Shown here: piece after piece, positions 27,025-36,179 of the stretch
Numbering within the stretch: position 1 is the stretch's first letter
Layout: every line of letters starts with the position of its first letter
Notes under the pieces: model-generated
What the model was told of the DNA's origin: nothing
What the model saw: only the letters and a program-made list of their open reading frames with translations
Database searches by the model: none
From: Yoonia sp. F2084L
GTDB lineage: Bacteria > Pseudomonadota > Alphaproteobacteria > Rhodobacterales > Rhodobacteraceae
Length of the DNA stretch: 64,000 nucleotides
Assembly (NCBI RefSeq): GCF_023015625.1
Contig: NZ_JALKAH010000001.1
Span: forward strand, 372,001 to 436,000
Direction of reading: 5' to 3'
Program-made: the position numbers and the translations under genes

Positions 27025-27753
27025 ATGACAATTCCGTTCCAAAAAGGGCGCTATGCGGCGCGGTTTGCTGCCGGGCCCGCCGATGTGATGGCGTGCCAGC
27101 GGCTGCGGCATCTGTGTTTCTTTGGCAGCACGGGGCGCGATCAGGACCGTTTCGATGCCCTTTGCCGTCATCTGATGGTTGAGGATCAGGGTGGGCGTTT
27201 GGTTGCCGCAGCGCGGGTGTTGGACATCCCGTCGGGCGCGCAGATCGCGACAAGCTATGCAGCACAATACTATGATCTTTCGGGGTTGGCCCGGACATCC
27301 GCCCCGATGATCGAAGTCGGTCGTTTTTGTGTGGCGGCCGATGTGTTGAATGCCGATGTGTTGCGGGTCGCATGGGCTGCGCTGACGCAGGTGGTGGATG
27401 CGCAGGGCATCGCTATGCTTTTTGGATGCAGCAGCTTTGCAGGAACCGATCCCGCGCCTTATGGCAAGGTCTTTGGGCGGCTTTCGGGCAAGCATTTGGG
27501 CCCACGCGATCAACGCCCTGGACCCAAGGCAAGGGATATCATCCGTTTTGCCGATATCGCGCGGCAGGGCACCAGCCCCATGCCGCCGCTTTTACGGACC
27601 TATCTTGCGATGGGCGGGTGGGTCAGTGACCACGCCGTCGTGGATCACACCATGAACACGCTGCATGTTTTCACCTGTCTTGATGTCGCATCCGTCCCAC
27701 CAGCGCGTGCGGCAGCGCTCAGAGCCCTTGCGCAGGCCGCAACACTGCCATAG
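27025..27753 (+). CDS. olsB: L-ornithine N-alpha-acyltransferase, OlsB-like
   Basis: A 242-residue protein of the OlsB/GNAT-related group, which transfers a 3-hydroxyacyl chain from ACP to ornithine, the first step in ornithine-lipid synthesis. Recognised by CQRLRHLCFFG, the metal-free GNAT-like core with MIEVGRFCVAADV, and MLFGCSSFAGTDPAPYGKVFGRL. In many relatives olsA lies next to it; here the neighbour is an ABC-F gene and no OlsA is visible, so the second step must be encoded elsewhere. The symbol is by family resemblance. Confidence 0.87.
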   Translation: MTIPFQKGRYAARFAAGPADVMACQRLRHLCFFGSTGRDQDRFDALCRHLMVEDQGGRLVAAARVLDIPSGAQIATSYAAQYYDLSGLARTSAPMIEVGRFCVAADVLNADVLRVAWAALTQVVDAQGIAMLFGCSSFAGTDPAPYGKVFGRLSGKHLGPRDQRPGPKARDIIRFADIARQGTSPMPPLLRTYLAMGGWVSDHAVVDHTMNTLHVFTCLDVASVPPARAAALRALAQAATLP

Positions 27754-27762
27754 CAGGCGGAT

Positions 27763-29568
27763 ATGGCAAAAACACCGCTTCTCCAACTCTCTGATATCGC
27801 GCTGACCTTCGGCGGCGATCCTGTTTTCGACGATCTGTCGCTGGTCGTTCAACCCGGTGATCGCGTCGCGCTGGTCGGGCGCAATGGATCGGGAAAATCG
27901 ACGTTAATGAAGGTCATGGCCGGGTTGGTTTTGCCCGATAGCGGCACGCGTGTCGCTGCCCCCGGCGTGCAGGTCGGTTATATGGAACAGGACCCGACAA
28001 TGGCCGGTTTTGCGACCTTGGGCGATTATGCAGCCAGCGGGCTGGACATTGATGAAGCCTATAAGGTCGACATGGTGGCTGAAGGCCTCAAGTTCGACCC
28101 CGCAGGCGATGTGAATACCGCCTCTGGCGGTGAACGCAGGCGCGCGGCTTTGGCAAAACTGATGGCCGAAGCACCCGAATTGATGTTGCTGGACGAGCCG
28201 ACGAACCATCTGGATATCGAGGCGATTTCTTGGCTTGAGAGTGAACTGAAAACGACCCGTGCCGGGTTCGTCCTGATCAGCCACGACCGCGCATTCCTGC
28301 GGGCTTTGACGCGCGCGACCTTATGGATTGATCGCGGGCAAGTGCGCCGGGCGGAACAGGGTTTTGAGCATTTCGAGGCATGGCGCGACAAGCTGTGGGA
28401 AGAAGAAGACCAGCAGCGCCACAAGCTGAACCGCAAGATCAAGGCCGAGGCGCGGTGGGCCGTCGAAGGTATTTCCGCCCGCCGTACCCGCAACCAGGGG
28501 CGTTTGCGGGCCTTGCAGGATTTACGCGCGGAAAAGGCCGGACAAATCAAACGCCAAGGCACGGCTGCAATGGCATTCGATGGGGGCTCAAGTTCAGGCA
28601 AGAAGGTGGTCGAGGCTTTTGGGCTGACCAAGGCATTTGACGGCAAGCAAATTGTGCAAGGTTTGGACCTCACGGTGCAACGCGGGGATCGCATTGCGTT
28701 TGTGGGGCCAAATGGCGTCGGAAAGACAACATTAATCAATATGTTATTAGGTAAAGTTGAACCTGATAGCGGGTTAGTCAAACTGGGCACGAAACTCGAC
28801 ATCGCGGTCTTTGATCAAAGCCGTGCAGCATTGAACGAAGACATGACACTTTGGGAAAACCTTGCCAATGATCCTGAGCTGGGGGTGTCCGGCAAGTCAG
28901 ATCAGATCATGGTGCGCGGCACGCCGAAGCATGTTGTGGGCTACCTGAAGGAATTCCTGTTCGTTGAGGCACAAGCGCGCGCGCCCGTGCGGTCTTTGTC
29001 GGGTGGCGAAAAAGCCAGGCTGTTGCTGGCACGCCTGATGGCGCGGGAAAGCAACCTTTTGGTGTTGGACGAACCGACCAACGATCTGGACATCGAAACG
29101 CTGGACTTGTTGCAGGATATTCTGGGGGATTATGACGGCACGGTGCTGCTGGTCAGTCACGACCGGGACTTCCTTGACCGGGTCGCGACGACAACGATTG
29201 CGATGGAAGGCAACGGGCAGGCGGTCGTTTATGCGGGCGGTTGGTCTGATTATCGCGCGCAACGCGGTGGCGATTTTCTTGAGGCGAAAGAGGCCAGCAA
29301 GCCTTTGGCCAAAAAGCAAAAAGCTGCTGAAAAGAAAGCCTCCAGCGGTTTGTCCTTTACCGAAAAACACCGGCTGGAGGAACTGCCCGGCGTGATTGAC
29401 AAGATCACAGCCGAGATCACGAAACTGGAAGAACTGCTTGCCGATCCCGCGTTGTTCACAACGCAACCAGTGAAGTTTCAAAAGGCAACAGACGCACTTG
29501 TGGCACGGCAAGCGGCACTGGCTGAAGCAGAGGAAGAATGGTTGATGCTGGAAGAGAAAGCGGGCTAG
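27763..29568 (+). CDS. ABC-F family ATP-binding protein, Uup-like
   Basis: A 601-residue soluble protein with two ABC domains: Walker A GRNGSGKST and GPNGVGKTT, signatures SGGERRR and SGGEKARL, Walker B LLDEPTNHLD and VLDEPTNDLD. No membrane part. The linker between domains is rich in Arg/Lys. The C-terminal coiled coil (about 540-600) resembles Uup, which acts on ribosomes or branched DNA. It starts nine bases after olsB. The gene at 48719-50572 is a second ABC-F paralogue. Confidence 0.93.
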   Translation: MAKTPLLQLSDIALTFGGDPVFDDLSLVVQPGDRVALVGRNGSGKSTLMKVMAGLVLPDSGTRVAAPGVQVGYMEQDPTMAGFATLGDYAASGLDIDEAYKVDMVAEGLKFDPAGDVNTASGGERRRAALAKLMAEAPELMLLDEPTNHLDIEAISWLESELKTTRAGFVLISHDRAFLRALTRATLWIDRGQVRRAEQGFEHFEAWRDKLWEEEDQQRHKLNRKIKAEARWAVEGISARRTRNQGRLRALQDLRAEKAGQIKRQGTAAMAFDGGSSSGKKVVEAFGLTKAFDGKQIVQGLDLTVQRGDRIAFVGPNGVGKTTLINMLLGKVEPDSGLVKLGTKLDIAVFDQSRAALNEDMTLWENLANDPELGVSGKSDQIMVRGTPKHVVGYLKEFLFVEAQARAPVRSLSGGEKARLLLARLMARESNLLVLDEPTNDLDIETLDLLQDILGDYDGTVLLVSHDRDFLDRVATTTIAMEGNGQAVVYAGGWSDYRAQRGGDFLEAKEASKPLAKKQKAAEKKASSGLSFTEKHRLEELPGVIDKITAEITKLEELLADPALFTTQPVKFQKATDALVARQAALAEAEEEWLMLEEKAG

Positions 29569-29599
29569 CTTTGGCGGACCCACGAAAAGGAAATCGCCC

Positions 29600-29896
29600 A
29601 TGTGTTTTGTAAAGCCCATCGCTCTGGCCGCTACGCTGCTTTTAGCGGCCTGCACCCCAAAACCGGTCAGTGGCAGCGCTGACAGCGGCGTCAGGCTTTT
29701 GCAGGTCGGTATGACACAGCAAGACGTCGCGGCGATCTTGGGCGATAGCCCGCTTGCCACCTGGACATCTGACGCGCCAGACCAGCAATGCACGTCCTAT
29801 GTGTACGATGAGACGATTGGCGCGAAATACGTGCATGTCATCTACAAAGATGGTCGGCTTGTCACTGCCACCGATCGCCATAAAGCCCCCTGTTAA
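29600..29896 (+). CDS. Small lipoprotein with BamE-like domain
   Basis: A 98-residue lipoprotein: signal peptide with lipobox LAAC (Cys18), then one small domain starting LLQVGMTQQDVAAILGDSP, which matches the SmpA/BamE-type motif (V-G-M-T-x-x-D-V-x-x-x-L-G). Two later cysteines (QQCTS and the C-terminal APC) may pair. It is similar in plan to the genuine bamE at 24723 but shorter. It lies 31 bases downstream of the ABC-F gene. Confidence 0.82.
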   Translation: MCFVKPIALAATLLLAACTPKPVSGSADSGVRLLQVGMTQQDVAAILGDSPLATWTSDAPDQQCTSYVYDETIGAKYVHVIYKDGRLVTATDRHKAPC

Positions 29897-29899
29897 GGG

Positions 29900-30616
29900 T
29901 CATGGCATCCTGAGCGCCCCATCCAACCGGATCGTCGTTCCGTTCAGATAGTCACATTCCACAATGAAGCGCGCCAGTGCTGCGAACTCTGCCGGATCGC
30001 CCAGGCGGGCAGGGTAGACGACATCCTTTGCCAGCCCGGCCATGACCTCTTCGCCCAAGCCTTCCAACATCGGTGTGCGGAAGATACCCGGTGCGATGGC
30101 CATCACACGGATGCCATTGCGGGCCAGATCACGCGCCATTGGCAAGGACAGACCTGCGATGCCGGCCTTGGATGCAGCATAAGCCGTCTGACCCTTTTGC
30201 CCATCAAAGGCCGCTACCGAAGCAGTATTGATGATGACGCCGCCTTTCGCCATGCGGGCGGCGGCAAGTCGTGCCACGTTGAAAGTACCGTTGAGGTTGA
30301 TGTCCACCGTGCGGGTAAAGCTGTCTTGGCGATGCGGTCCATCACGCCCCAGCGTCTTTTCGGCCGTGGCGATGCCGGCGCAATTGATCGCCACGTTGAT
30401 GTCGCCTGCCTGATTCAGACCCGCCGCAACGCTGGCCTCATCCGTGACATCGACTTGCGCGAAACTGGCACCTAAGCGGTCTGCAAAGTCAGCACCGGCA
30501 GGATCACGATCAAAGATCGTAACCGTGGCTCCAGCTTTAGCAAAAGCCGTGGCCGTGGCGGCCCCAAGACCTGAGGCACCTCCTGTTATGACCGCGATTG
30601 CTTTGTTAATCTGCAT
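29900..30616 (-). CDS. Short-chain dehydrogenase/reductase
   Basis: A 238-residue NAD(P)-dependent oxidoreductase. The Rossmann motif TGGASGLG (residues 11-18), NCAGIA, the catalytic Ser in NTASVAAFDG, and Tyr-Lys in YAASK. It looks most like bacterial homologues of 3-hydroxyacyl-CoA dehydrogenase type II (HSD10), although other substrates are possible. Its start overlaps the end of mazG by 11 bases. Confidence 0.9.
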   Translation of the reverse strand: MQINKAIAVITGGASGLGAATATAFAKAGATVTIFDRDPAGADFADRLGASFAQVDVTDEASVAAGLNQAGDINVAINCAGIATAEKTLGRDGPHRQDSFTRTVDINLNGTFNVARLAAARMAKGGVIINTASVAAFDGQKGQTAYAASKAGIAGLSLPMARDLARNGIRVMAIAPGIFRTPMLEGLGEEVMAGLAKDVVYPARLGDPAEFAALARFIVECDYLNGTTIRLDGALRMP

Positions 30617-31442
30617 TGTAATCCGTCCCCTTTTTCTCGGCCCGTTTCACCTGATCCCAAAGCGCATCCATTTCAGCCAGATCGCTGTCGGCAGGGGACT
30701 TCCCCTTGACCTTCAACGCATCTTCCACGGCGGCAAACCGGCGCGTGAATTTCGCGTTGGTGCCACGCAAAGCGGCTTCCGGATCAATATCGAGATGGCG
30801 GGCAAGGTTGGCCACCACAAACAGCAGATCGCCGAATTCATCCTCAACCTGCGTTTGGGTCATTGTCTCACGCGCCTCGACCAATTCGCCTGCTTCCTCG
30901 ATTATCTTGTCGATCACATGGCCTGTGTCGGGCCAGTCAAACCCCACGCGCGCTGCGCGTTTTTGCAGTTTCACCGCGCGGGTCAGGGCAGGGAGTCCGA
31001 CAGCGACCCCGTCCAGCGTGCGGGTCTGTTCCTTGCCAGCACGTTCTGCCGCTTTGATCTTTTCCCAGTCCGCAGTTTGCTGTTCTGCTGATTTGTCACG
31101 CGATTCGTCGCCAAAGACATGCGGGTGCCGCGCGACCATCTTGTCGCTGATGGCACGCACCACACTGTCAAAACTGAAGTGCCCGGCTTCGGTCCCCATC
31201 TGCGTATGATAGACCGTCTGCAACAGCAGATCGCCCAACTCGCCTTCCAAATCGTCCCAGTCGCTGCGTGCGATGGCATCGGCGACCTCATAGGCCTCTT
31301 CGATGGTGTAGGGGGCGATGGTGTCAAAATCCTGTTCAATATCCCATGGGCAGCCTGTGTCAGGGTCGCGCAAACGGCGCATGATTTCGAGCAGGCGCGG
31401 CATACCGCCGTAGGGATCGTGGATCAGCGTGTCATCAGGCAT
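30606..31442 (-). CDS. mazG: Nucleoside triphosphate pyrophosphohydrolase MazG
   Basis: A 278-residue enzyme from ATG 31442 (frame open to 31946, overlapping the M20 hydrolase gene). MazG removes pyrophosphate from NTPs to limit misincorporation. Two MazG domains are present, with WDDLEGELGDLLLQTVYH and IIEEAGELVEARE...DEFGDLLFVVANLARH carrying the ExxE...ExxD metal ligands. A normal full-length MazG. The last 11 bases overlap the SDR gene. Confidence 0.94.
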   Translation of the reverse strand: MPDDTLIHDPYGGMPRLLEIMRRLRDPDTGCPWDIEQDFDTIAPYTIEEAYEVADAIARSDWDDLEGELGDLLLQTVYHTQMGTEAGHFSFDSVVRAISDKMVARHPHVFGDESRDKSAEQQTADWEKIKAAERAGKEQTRTLDGVAVGLPALTRAVKLQKRAARVGFDWPDTGHVIDKIIEEAGELVEARETMTQTQVEDEFGDLLFVVANLARHLDIDPEAALRGTNAKFTRRFAAVEDALKVKGKSPADSDLAEMDALWDQVKRAEKKGTDYNAD

Positions 31443-31505
31443 TGCGCGCGGCCTCTTGTTGCGGTCAACTGAAACTCTAAGCACACCAAAGCCGGAGCGC
31501 CAGAC

Positions 31506-32663
31506 ATGCCCGTGATCAACCGCATTGCCGACTATGCCGATGATATGACCGCATGGCGCAGGCATTTGCATGCGCATCCCGAATTGCAGTTCGAGTGTCA
31601 TGAAACGGCGGCTTTCGTGGTGGAACGTTTGCGCGAGTTCGGGGTGGATGAGATCCATGAAGGGATCGCGACATCCGGTGTGATCGCGATCATCAATGGC
31701 AAATCCGCCGGGCCGACCATCGCTCTGCGCGCCGATATGGATGCGCTGCCGATGGAAGAGATCACGGGGCTTGATTATGCCTCGACTGTGCCGGGCAAGA
31801 TGCATGCCTGTGGGCATGACGGGCATACAACGATGCTGTTGGGGGCTGCCCGCTATCTGGCCGAAACCCGCAATTTTGCAGGTCGCGTTGCGCTGATTTT
31901 TCAGCCCGCCGAAGAAGGCGGTGGCGGTGCGCAGGTGATGGTCCAAGAGGGTGTCTTGGATCGCTTTGACATCAAAGAAGTATACGCGTTACACAACGCC
32001 CCCGGCACGCCGGTCGGGGCTTTCTATACGACACCGGGGCCAATTATGGCGGCGGTTGATACATTTCATATTCATATCAAAGGCGAGGGTGGTCATGGTG
32101 CCATGCCTCATGAAACCGCAGACCCGATCGTGGCTGCCGTGGGCATGGTCAATGCAATCCAGACCATTGTCAGCCGCAATCACTTTGCCCACGATGATCT
32201 GGTGGTTTCGGTGACGCAAATCCATACCGGGTCCGCTGACAACATTATCCCCGAAAAAGCCTATGTGAACGGCACCGTGCGCACCTTTGCCAAGGATACA
32301 CAGGATATGGTGAAAAAGCGGCTTGCCGAAGTTGTGGCAGGTCATGCCGCCGCCTATAACGTGACCGCCACGCTGACCTATGAAGAAGGCTATCCGGCCA
32401 CGGTGAATGACCCTGACAAAGTGACCTTTGCCGCGGATGTTGCGCGCGAAGTCTCTGCAAAAGTAGATGCCGCCCACCAGCGCGAGATGGGGGCCGAGGA
32501 TTTTGCCTATATGCTGGAACAGCGGCCCGGTGCCTATCTGTTTGTCGGGAATGGTGACACGGCGGGGCTGCATCATCCGGCCTATGATTTCGACGATGCA
32601 GCGGCATCTGTCGGGGCATCGTTCTTTGCGAGATTGATAGAGCGTGCCTTGCCCGCAGGATGA
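31506..32663 (+). CDS. M20 family amidohydrolase
   Basis: A 385-residue metal-dependent amidohydrolase of the aminoacylase/hippurate hydrolase type. Metal motifs: MHACGHDGHTTMLLG, QPAEEGGGGAQ, and GGHGAMPHETADP in the dimerisation domain. It could release an amino acid from an N-acyl compound. It stands 63 bases after mazG's start, divergent, and 65 bases before the ureohydrolase pair, which hints at nitrogen salvage from amides and guanidines. Confidence 0.92.
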   Translation: MPVINRIADYADDMTAWRRHLHAHPELQFECHETAAFVVERLREFGVDEIHEGIATSGVIAIINGKSAGPTIALRADMDALPMEEITGLDYASTVPGKMHACGHDGHTTMLLGAARYLAETRNFAGRVALIFQPAEEGGGGAQVMVQEGVLDRFDIKEVYALHNAPGTPVGAFYTTPGPIMAAVDTFHIHIKGEGGHGAMPHETADPIVAAVGMVNAIQTIVSRNHFAHDDLVVSVTQIHTGSADNIIPEKAYVNGTVRTFAKDTQDMVKKRLAEVVAGHAAAYNVTATLTYEEGYPATVNDPDKVTFAADVAREVSAKVDAAHQREMGAEDFAYMLEQRPGAYLFVGNGDTAGLHHPAYDFDDAAASVGASFFARLIERALPAG

Positions 32664-32684
32664 TCAAAATTCCAGAATTTTGAT
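32663..32684. repeat. Palindrome in the M20-ureohydrolase gap
   Basis: ATCAAAATTC and GAATTTTGAT form a perfect 10-base stem with a 2-base centre. It begins at the last base of the M20 stop codon and lies just before the dispersed repeat at 32692. No T tract follows, so it is not a standard terminator; it may stabilise the upstream mRNA end. Confidence 0.65.
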
Positions 32685-32691
32685 GGCCTTC

Positions 32692-32718
32692 GGCGAAAGT
32701 TTGATTGGACGAAGAAAG
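32692..32718 (+). repeat. Dispersed intergenic repeat, copy 1
   Basis: A 27-base element with core TTTGAYTGGACGAAGAAAG, also at 37838-37864 and 48684-48710, differing at a few positions. This copy ends 10 bases before the start of the first ureohydrolase gene and contributes to its leader. Confidence 0.85.
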
Positions 32719-32728
32719 AGGTGGGGCA

Positions 32729-33697
32729 GTGACACTTGATAAGGCAAAAGAGGCGGTGGATGGGGCGTTTACGGCCAAGGATCGCCGGGGATTGGCCTAT
32801 GAGAACGCCTTTGGTGGCGCGACTTCGTTTTTGCGGCGGACCTATACCAAGGATTTGGCGGGTTTTGATCTGGCGGTGACTGGCGTGCCTTTCGATCAAG
32901 CCGTCACTCATCGCCCCGGCACGCGCTTTGGGCCACGTGCCATCCGCGAAGCATCCAGCCTACAGCCCTTTGATCCGCCTTATGGGTGGGACGGGTTTGA
33001 TCCGCTGAGCGAGTTTGCCATCGCTGACTATGGAGATATGGCCTTTGACTATGCTGATGTGCCGGGGGTGCCGGACCTATTGCAGGCACATATTGCCGGG
33101 ATTTTGGCGCAGGGATGCGGGACGATCACATTGGGTGGCGATCACTTTATTACCTTGCCGATTTTACGTGCTTATGCAGAGAAATATGGACCTTTGTCCG
33201 TGGTTCAGTTTGACGCCCATTCCGATCTTTGGCCAGACGATGACATGGCCCGGATTGATCATGGTACGATGATGTACAAGGCCGTGAAGCTGGGCATTGT
33301 GGATGTCAGCCGCTCTATCCAGATTGGTATTCGGACGGAATGTGAGGATTATCTGGGGATGCCTTACATTGACGCCCGCACTTGCCACGAAAAGGGCAGC
33401 GCTTGGGTCGCCGACCAGATCAAGGCGCGGGTGGCTGATCATCCGACTTATGTGACGTTCGACATTGATGCGCTTGATCCGGCCTTTGCGCCCGGCACCG
33501 GCACGCCTGTTTGGGGTGGGCTGGCGTCATGGCAGGCAGCTGCGATGCTGCGTGATATGGCTGGGATCAATGTGGTGGGGGGCGATGTGGTTGAGGTGTC
33601 GCCACCTTATGACACCACAGGGGCCACCGCGATTGCAGGGGCGCATGTCGCGATGGAACTGTGTTGTCTGGCGCTCTGGAACAAAAGGAAAAAGTGA
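32729..33697 (+). CDS. Ureohydrolase (agmatinase family), first of a tandem pair
   Basis: A 322-residue arginase/agmatinase-fold enzyme from GTG 32729 (AGAGGTGGGGCA upstream; TTG 32705 is possible). These enzymes hydrolyse a guanidino group to urea and an amine with two metal ions. All six metal ligands are visible: H139 in GGDHF, D162/H164/D166 in DAHSD, D245/D247 in DIDALDP. The true substrate (agmatine, guanidinobutyrate, guanidinopropionate, guanidine) cannot be told. Its stop overlaps the next ureohydrolase by one base, so the pair is translationally coupled. Confidence 0.9.
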   Translation: MTLDKAKEAVDGAFTAKDRRGLAYENAFGGATSFLRRTYTKDLAGFDLAVTGVPFDQAVTHRPGTRFGPRAIREASSLQPFDPPYGWDGFDPLSEFAIADYGDMAFDYADVPGVPDLLQAHIAGILAQGCGTITLGGDHFITLPILRAYAEKYGPLSVVQFDAHSDLWPDDDMARIDHGTMMYKAVKLGIVDVSRSIQIGIRTECEDYLGMPYIDARTCHEKGSAWVADQIKARVADHPTYVTFDIDALDPAFAPGTGTPVWGGLASWQAAAMLRDMAGINVVGGDVVEVSPPYDTTGATAIAGAHVAMELCCLALWNKRKK

Positions 33698-34638
33698 TGC
33701 CAAATCAACCGATCTCCGGCAATGATCTGGCGCGGTTTTCCGGACCACAGTCTTTCATGCGCTTGCCCGAGGTTGCGACGGCGGAAAGGCTGGATGTGGG
33801 CTTTATTGGTATCCCAATGGATATCGGTACGTCGTGGCGGTCGGGCACAAGGATGGGGCCCAAGCAGCTACGTGAGCAATCGGCGATGATCCGGCCTTAC
33901 AATATTCAGACGGGGGCAGCCCCCTTTGATGCATTGCAATGCGCTGACCTTGGGGATGTTGCGATAAATACGTTTTCGCTCAGCGATAGTATTCGCATTA
34001 TAACAGAGACTTACGCGGCGCACCTTAAGCATGATTTTATCCCTATGACCCTTGGCGGTGATCACACTCTGACCTTGCCGGTGCTGCGTGCGGTCGCGGC
34101 AAAGCATGGCCCGCTGGCGCTGGTCCATGTTGATGCCCATGCCGATGTGAACGATGAGATGTTTGGCGAGCGTGAAACCCACGGGACCGTGTTCCGTCGC
34201 GCCTATGAGGAAGGGATTATCACCGCTGACAAGGTGTTTCAGATTGGCCTGCGTGGTACCGGATATACGGCGGATGACTTTACCGAAGCCGCGGGATGGG
34301 GGTTCAACCAGTATCTGGCGCCGGATCTATGGCACAAGTCTCTGTCCCCATTAGCTGCTGATATCAAAGCGAAAATTGGCGATCATCCATGCTATATTAC
34401 ATATGATATCGACAGCCTTGATCCGGCTTATGCGCCGGGCACCGGGACACCCGAGATTGGCGGCCTGACGACGCCGCAAGCGATGGAGCTGATCCGGGGT
34501 TTGCGCGGTCTCAACATTGTAGGCTGCGATCTGGTTGAAGTCTCGCCGCCGTATGATACGTCGGGCAATACGGCGCTGACAGGGGCGAATTTGATGTTTG
34601 AAATGCTCTCAATCCTGCCCGGTGTGCCGTATAGATAG
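33697..34638 (+). CDS. Ureohydrolase (agmatinase family), second of a tandem pair
   Basis: A 313-residue paralogue of the preceding gene. Metal ligands: H123 (GGDHT), D146/H148/D150 (DAHAD), D237/D239 (DIDSLDP); the C-terminal VEVSPPYDTSGNTA is conserved in both. It starts at ATG 33697 within TGATG. Both proteins keep complete active sites, so either could be active alone, or they could form a mixed oligomer. The specificity loops (for example MTLGGDHT versus the ITLGGDHF of its partner) differ. Confidence 0.92.
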   Translation: MPNQPISGNDLARFSGPQSFMRLPEVATAERLDVGFIGIPMDIGTSWRSGTRMGPKQLREQSAMIRPYNIQTGAAPFDALQCADLGDVAINTFSLSDSIRIITETYAAHLKHDFIPMTLGGDHTLTLPVLRAVAAKHGPLALVHVDAHADVNDEMFGERETHGTVFRRAYEEGIITADKVFQIGLRGTGYTADDFTEAAGWGFNQYLAPDLWHKSLSPLAADIKAKIGDHPCYITYDIDSLDPAYAPGTGTPEIGGLTTPQAMELIRGLRGLNIVGCDLVEVSPPYDTSGNTALTGANLMFEMLSILPGVPYR

Positions 34639-34674
34639 CCGATACAGCATGCACACAACAGTTGGAGAACCACT

Positions 34675-35106
34675 TTGCGCATATTGATCATCGTTGCAGT
34701 CCTGATCCTTGGGTTGATGGCCTATGTCCGTTTTGCGCCGACCGACACAGCGCTTTGGCATAAGATGCCGGATGCCGCCGCACCGGGTGATGTGACCGAA
34801 GAAGGTGGCTTCCGGGCCGTTCGTCGTATCACCGCCCCCGCAGCAGAGGTTTTGGCCGCTGTCGAACAACGTGCTTTGGCCACACCGCGCACCAGATTGG
34901 TGGCAGGCAGCGTGGCGGAGGGGATGATCACATTTCAAACCCGCTCGCGGCTTTGGGGTTTTCCTGATCATACAACCGTGGCGGTACAAGGCGATTTGCT
35001 GGTCATTTACGGACGCTTACGCTTTGGCAGGTCGGATATGGGCGTCAATCGTGCGCGCATTGCCGGGTGGTTAGAGACGCTTGGCCCCTTGACCGCACCG
35101 CTTTGA
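34675..35106 (+). CDS. DUF1499 membrane-anchored protein
   Basis: A 143-residue protein starting at TTG 34675, with GGAGAA at 34664-34669. One N-terminal membrane segment ([16 protein letters not shown]) anchors a DUF1499 domain ([20 protein letters not shown]; then [11 protein letters not shown] and [13 protein letters not shown]). Function unknown. It lies 17 bases before prfA, on the same strand. Confidence 0.85.
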   Translation: MRILIIVAVLILGLMAYVRFAPTDTALWHKMPDAAAPGDVTEEGGFRAVRRITAPAAEVLAAVEQRALATPRTRLVAGSVAEGMITFQTRSRLWGFPDHTTVAVQGDLLVIYGRLRFGRSDMGVNRARIAGWLETLGPLTAPL

Positions 35107-35123
35107 TCAGCCAATGCGGACAA

Positions 35124-36179
35124 ATGATCGCACCAGACAAAATAGCGCAGCTGATTGACCGCTTCCAGTTTCTTGAGGCGAAGATGGCGGATGGCAATGC
35201 CGGGAATGAGATCGCGGCGCTGGGAAAGGAATACGCCGAACTACGCCCTGTGGTTGAAACGGTCACGGCCTATAAGGACCTTGTGACCCAGATCGCGGAT
35301 GCCGAAGCGATGCTTGCCGATCCAGAGATGAAGGAATTGGCCGAGGCTGAACTGCCCGATCTGAAGGCCGCCTTGGAAGCGTCAGAGCATGAGGTGCAAC
35401 TGGCCCTTCTGCCCAAGGATGCGGCTGATCGCCGTCCAGCGCTTTTGGAGATTCGTCCTGGTACCGGTGGGGATGAGGCAGGTCTTTTCGCGGCTGATCT
35501 GTTGCGGATGTATCAGCGCTATTCTGAGGCCCAGGGCTGGCGGTTTGAAATCCTCGAAGAAAGCCTGAGTGAGTTGGGCGGCGTTAAAGAGGTTGTCGCC
35601 CGCATTGTCGGTGAGGGCGTCTTTGCTAAGCTGAAATATGAAAGCGGCGTGCACCGGGTGCAGCGCGTGCCCGAGACGGAAAGCGGTGGCCGTATACACA
35701 CGTCTGCTGCCACTGTGGCTGTGCTGCCAGAGGCCGAAGACGTTGATATTGAGATCAACGCGAATGATCTGCGGATTGATACGATGCGCGCGTCCGGGTC
35801 CGGTGGGCAGCATGTCAACACAACCGACAGCGCCGTGCGGATTTTGCATATTCCGACAGGCATGATCGTGGTCAGTTCCGAGAAGTCTCAGCACCGCAAC
35901 CGCGAGATTGCGATGCAGGTGCTTAAGACACGGCTCTTTGATCTGGAACGGCAGCGTGTGGACAATGAACGCTCTGCTGATCGCAAAAGCCAAGTCGGAT
36001 CGGGGGATCGGTCTGAGCGGATCAGGACCTATAACTTCCCACAAGGCCGCATGACGGATCATCGGATTAACCTCACGCTCTATTCGCTGGGTCAGGTCAT
36101 GCAAGGCGATCTGGATGAGGTGATCAACGCCTTGCAGGCCGATGCGCAGGCGACACTGCTGGCGGAAATGGGCGCGTGA
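35124..36179 (+). CDS. prfA: Peptide chain release factor 1
   Basis: A 351-residue release factor for UAA and UAG stop codons, from ATG 35124. The GGQ motif is G227-G228-Q229, in [10 protein letters not shown], which is the site methylated by PrmC. The anticodon-like PxT region is at [33 protein letters not shown] (split). Full length. Its last four bases overlap prmC, an arrangement that pairs the substrate with its modifying enzyme. Confidence 0.97.
   Translation: MIAPDKIAQLIDRFQFLEAKMADGNAGNEIAALGKEYAELRPVVETVTAYKDLVTQIADAEAMLADPEMKELAEAELPDLKAALEASEHEVQLALLPKDAADRRPALLEIRPGTGGDEAGLFAADLLRMYQRYSEAQGWRFEILEESLSELGGVKEVVARIVGEGVFAKLKYESGVHRVQRVPETESGGRIHTSAATVAVLPEAEDVDIEINANDLRIDTMRASGSGGQHVNTTDSAVRILHIPTGMIVVSSEKSQHRNREIAMQVLKTRLFDLERQRVDNERSADRKSQVGSGDRSERIRTYNFPQGRMTDHRINLTLYSLGQVMQGDLDEVINALQADAQATLLAEMGA

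Noticed and set aside
28897..29793. A 298-codon minus-strand frame over the ABC-F gene
   Set aside because: Cys/Gln/His-rich composition typical of antisense frames; the plus-strand gene has all ABC motifs.
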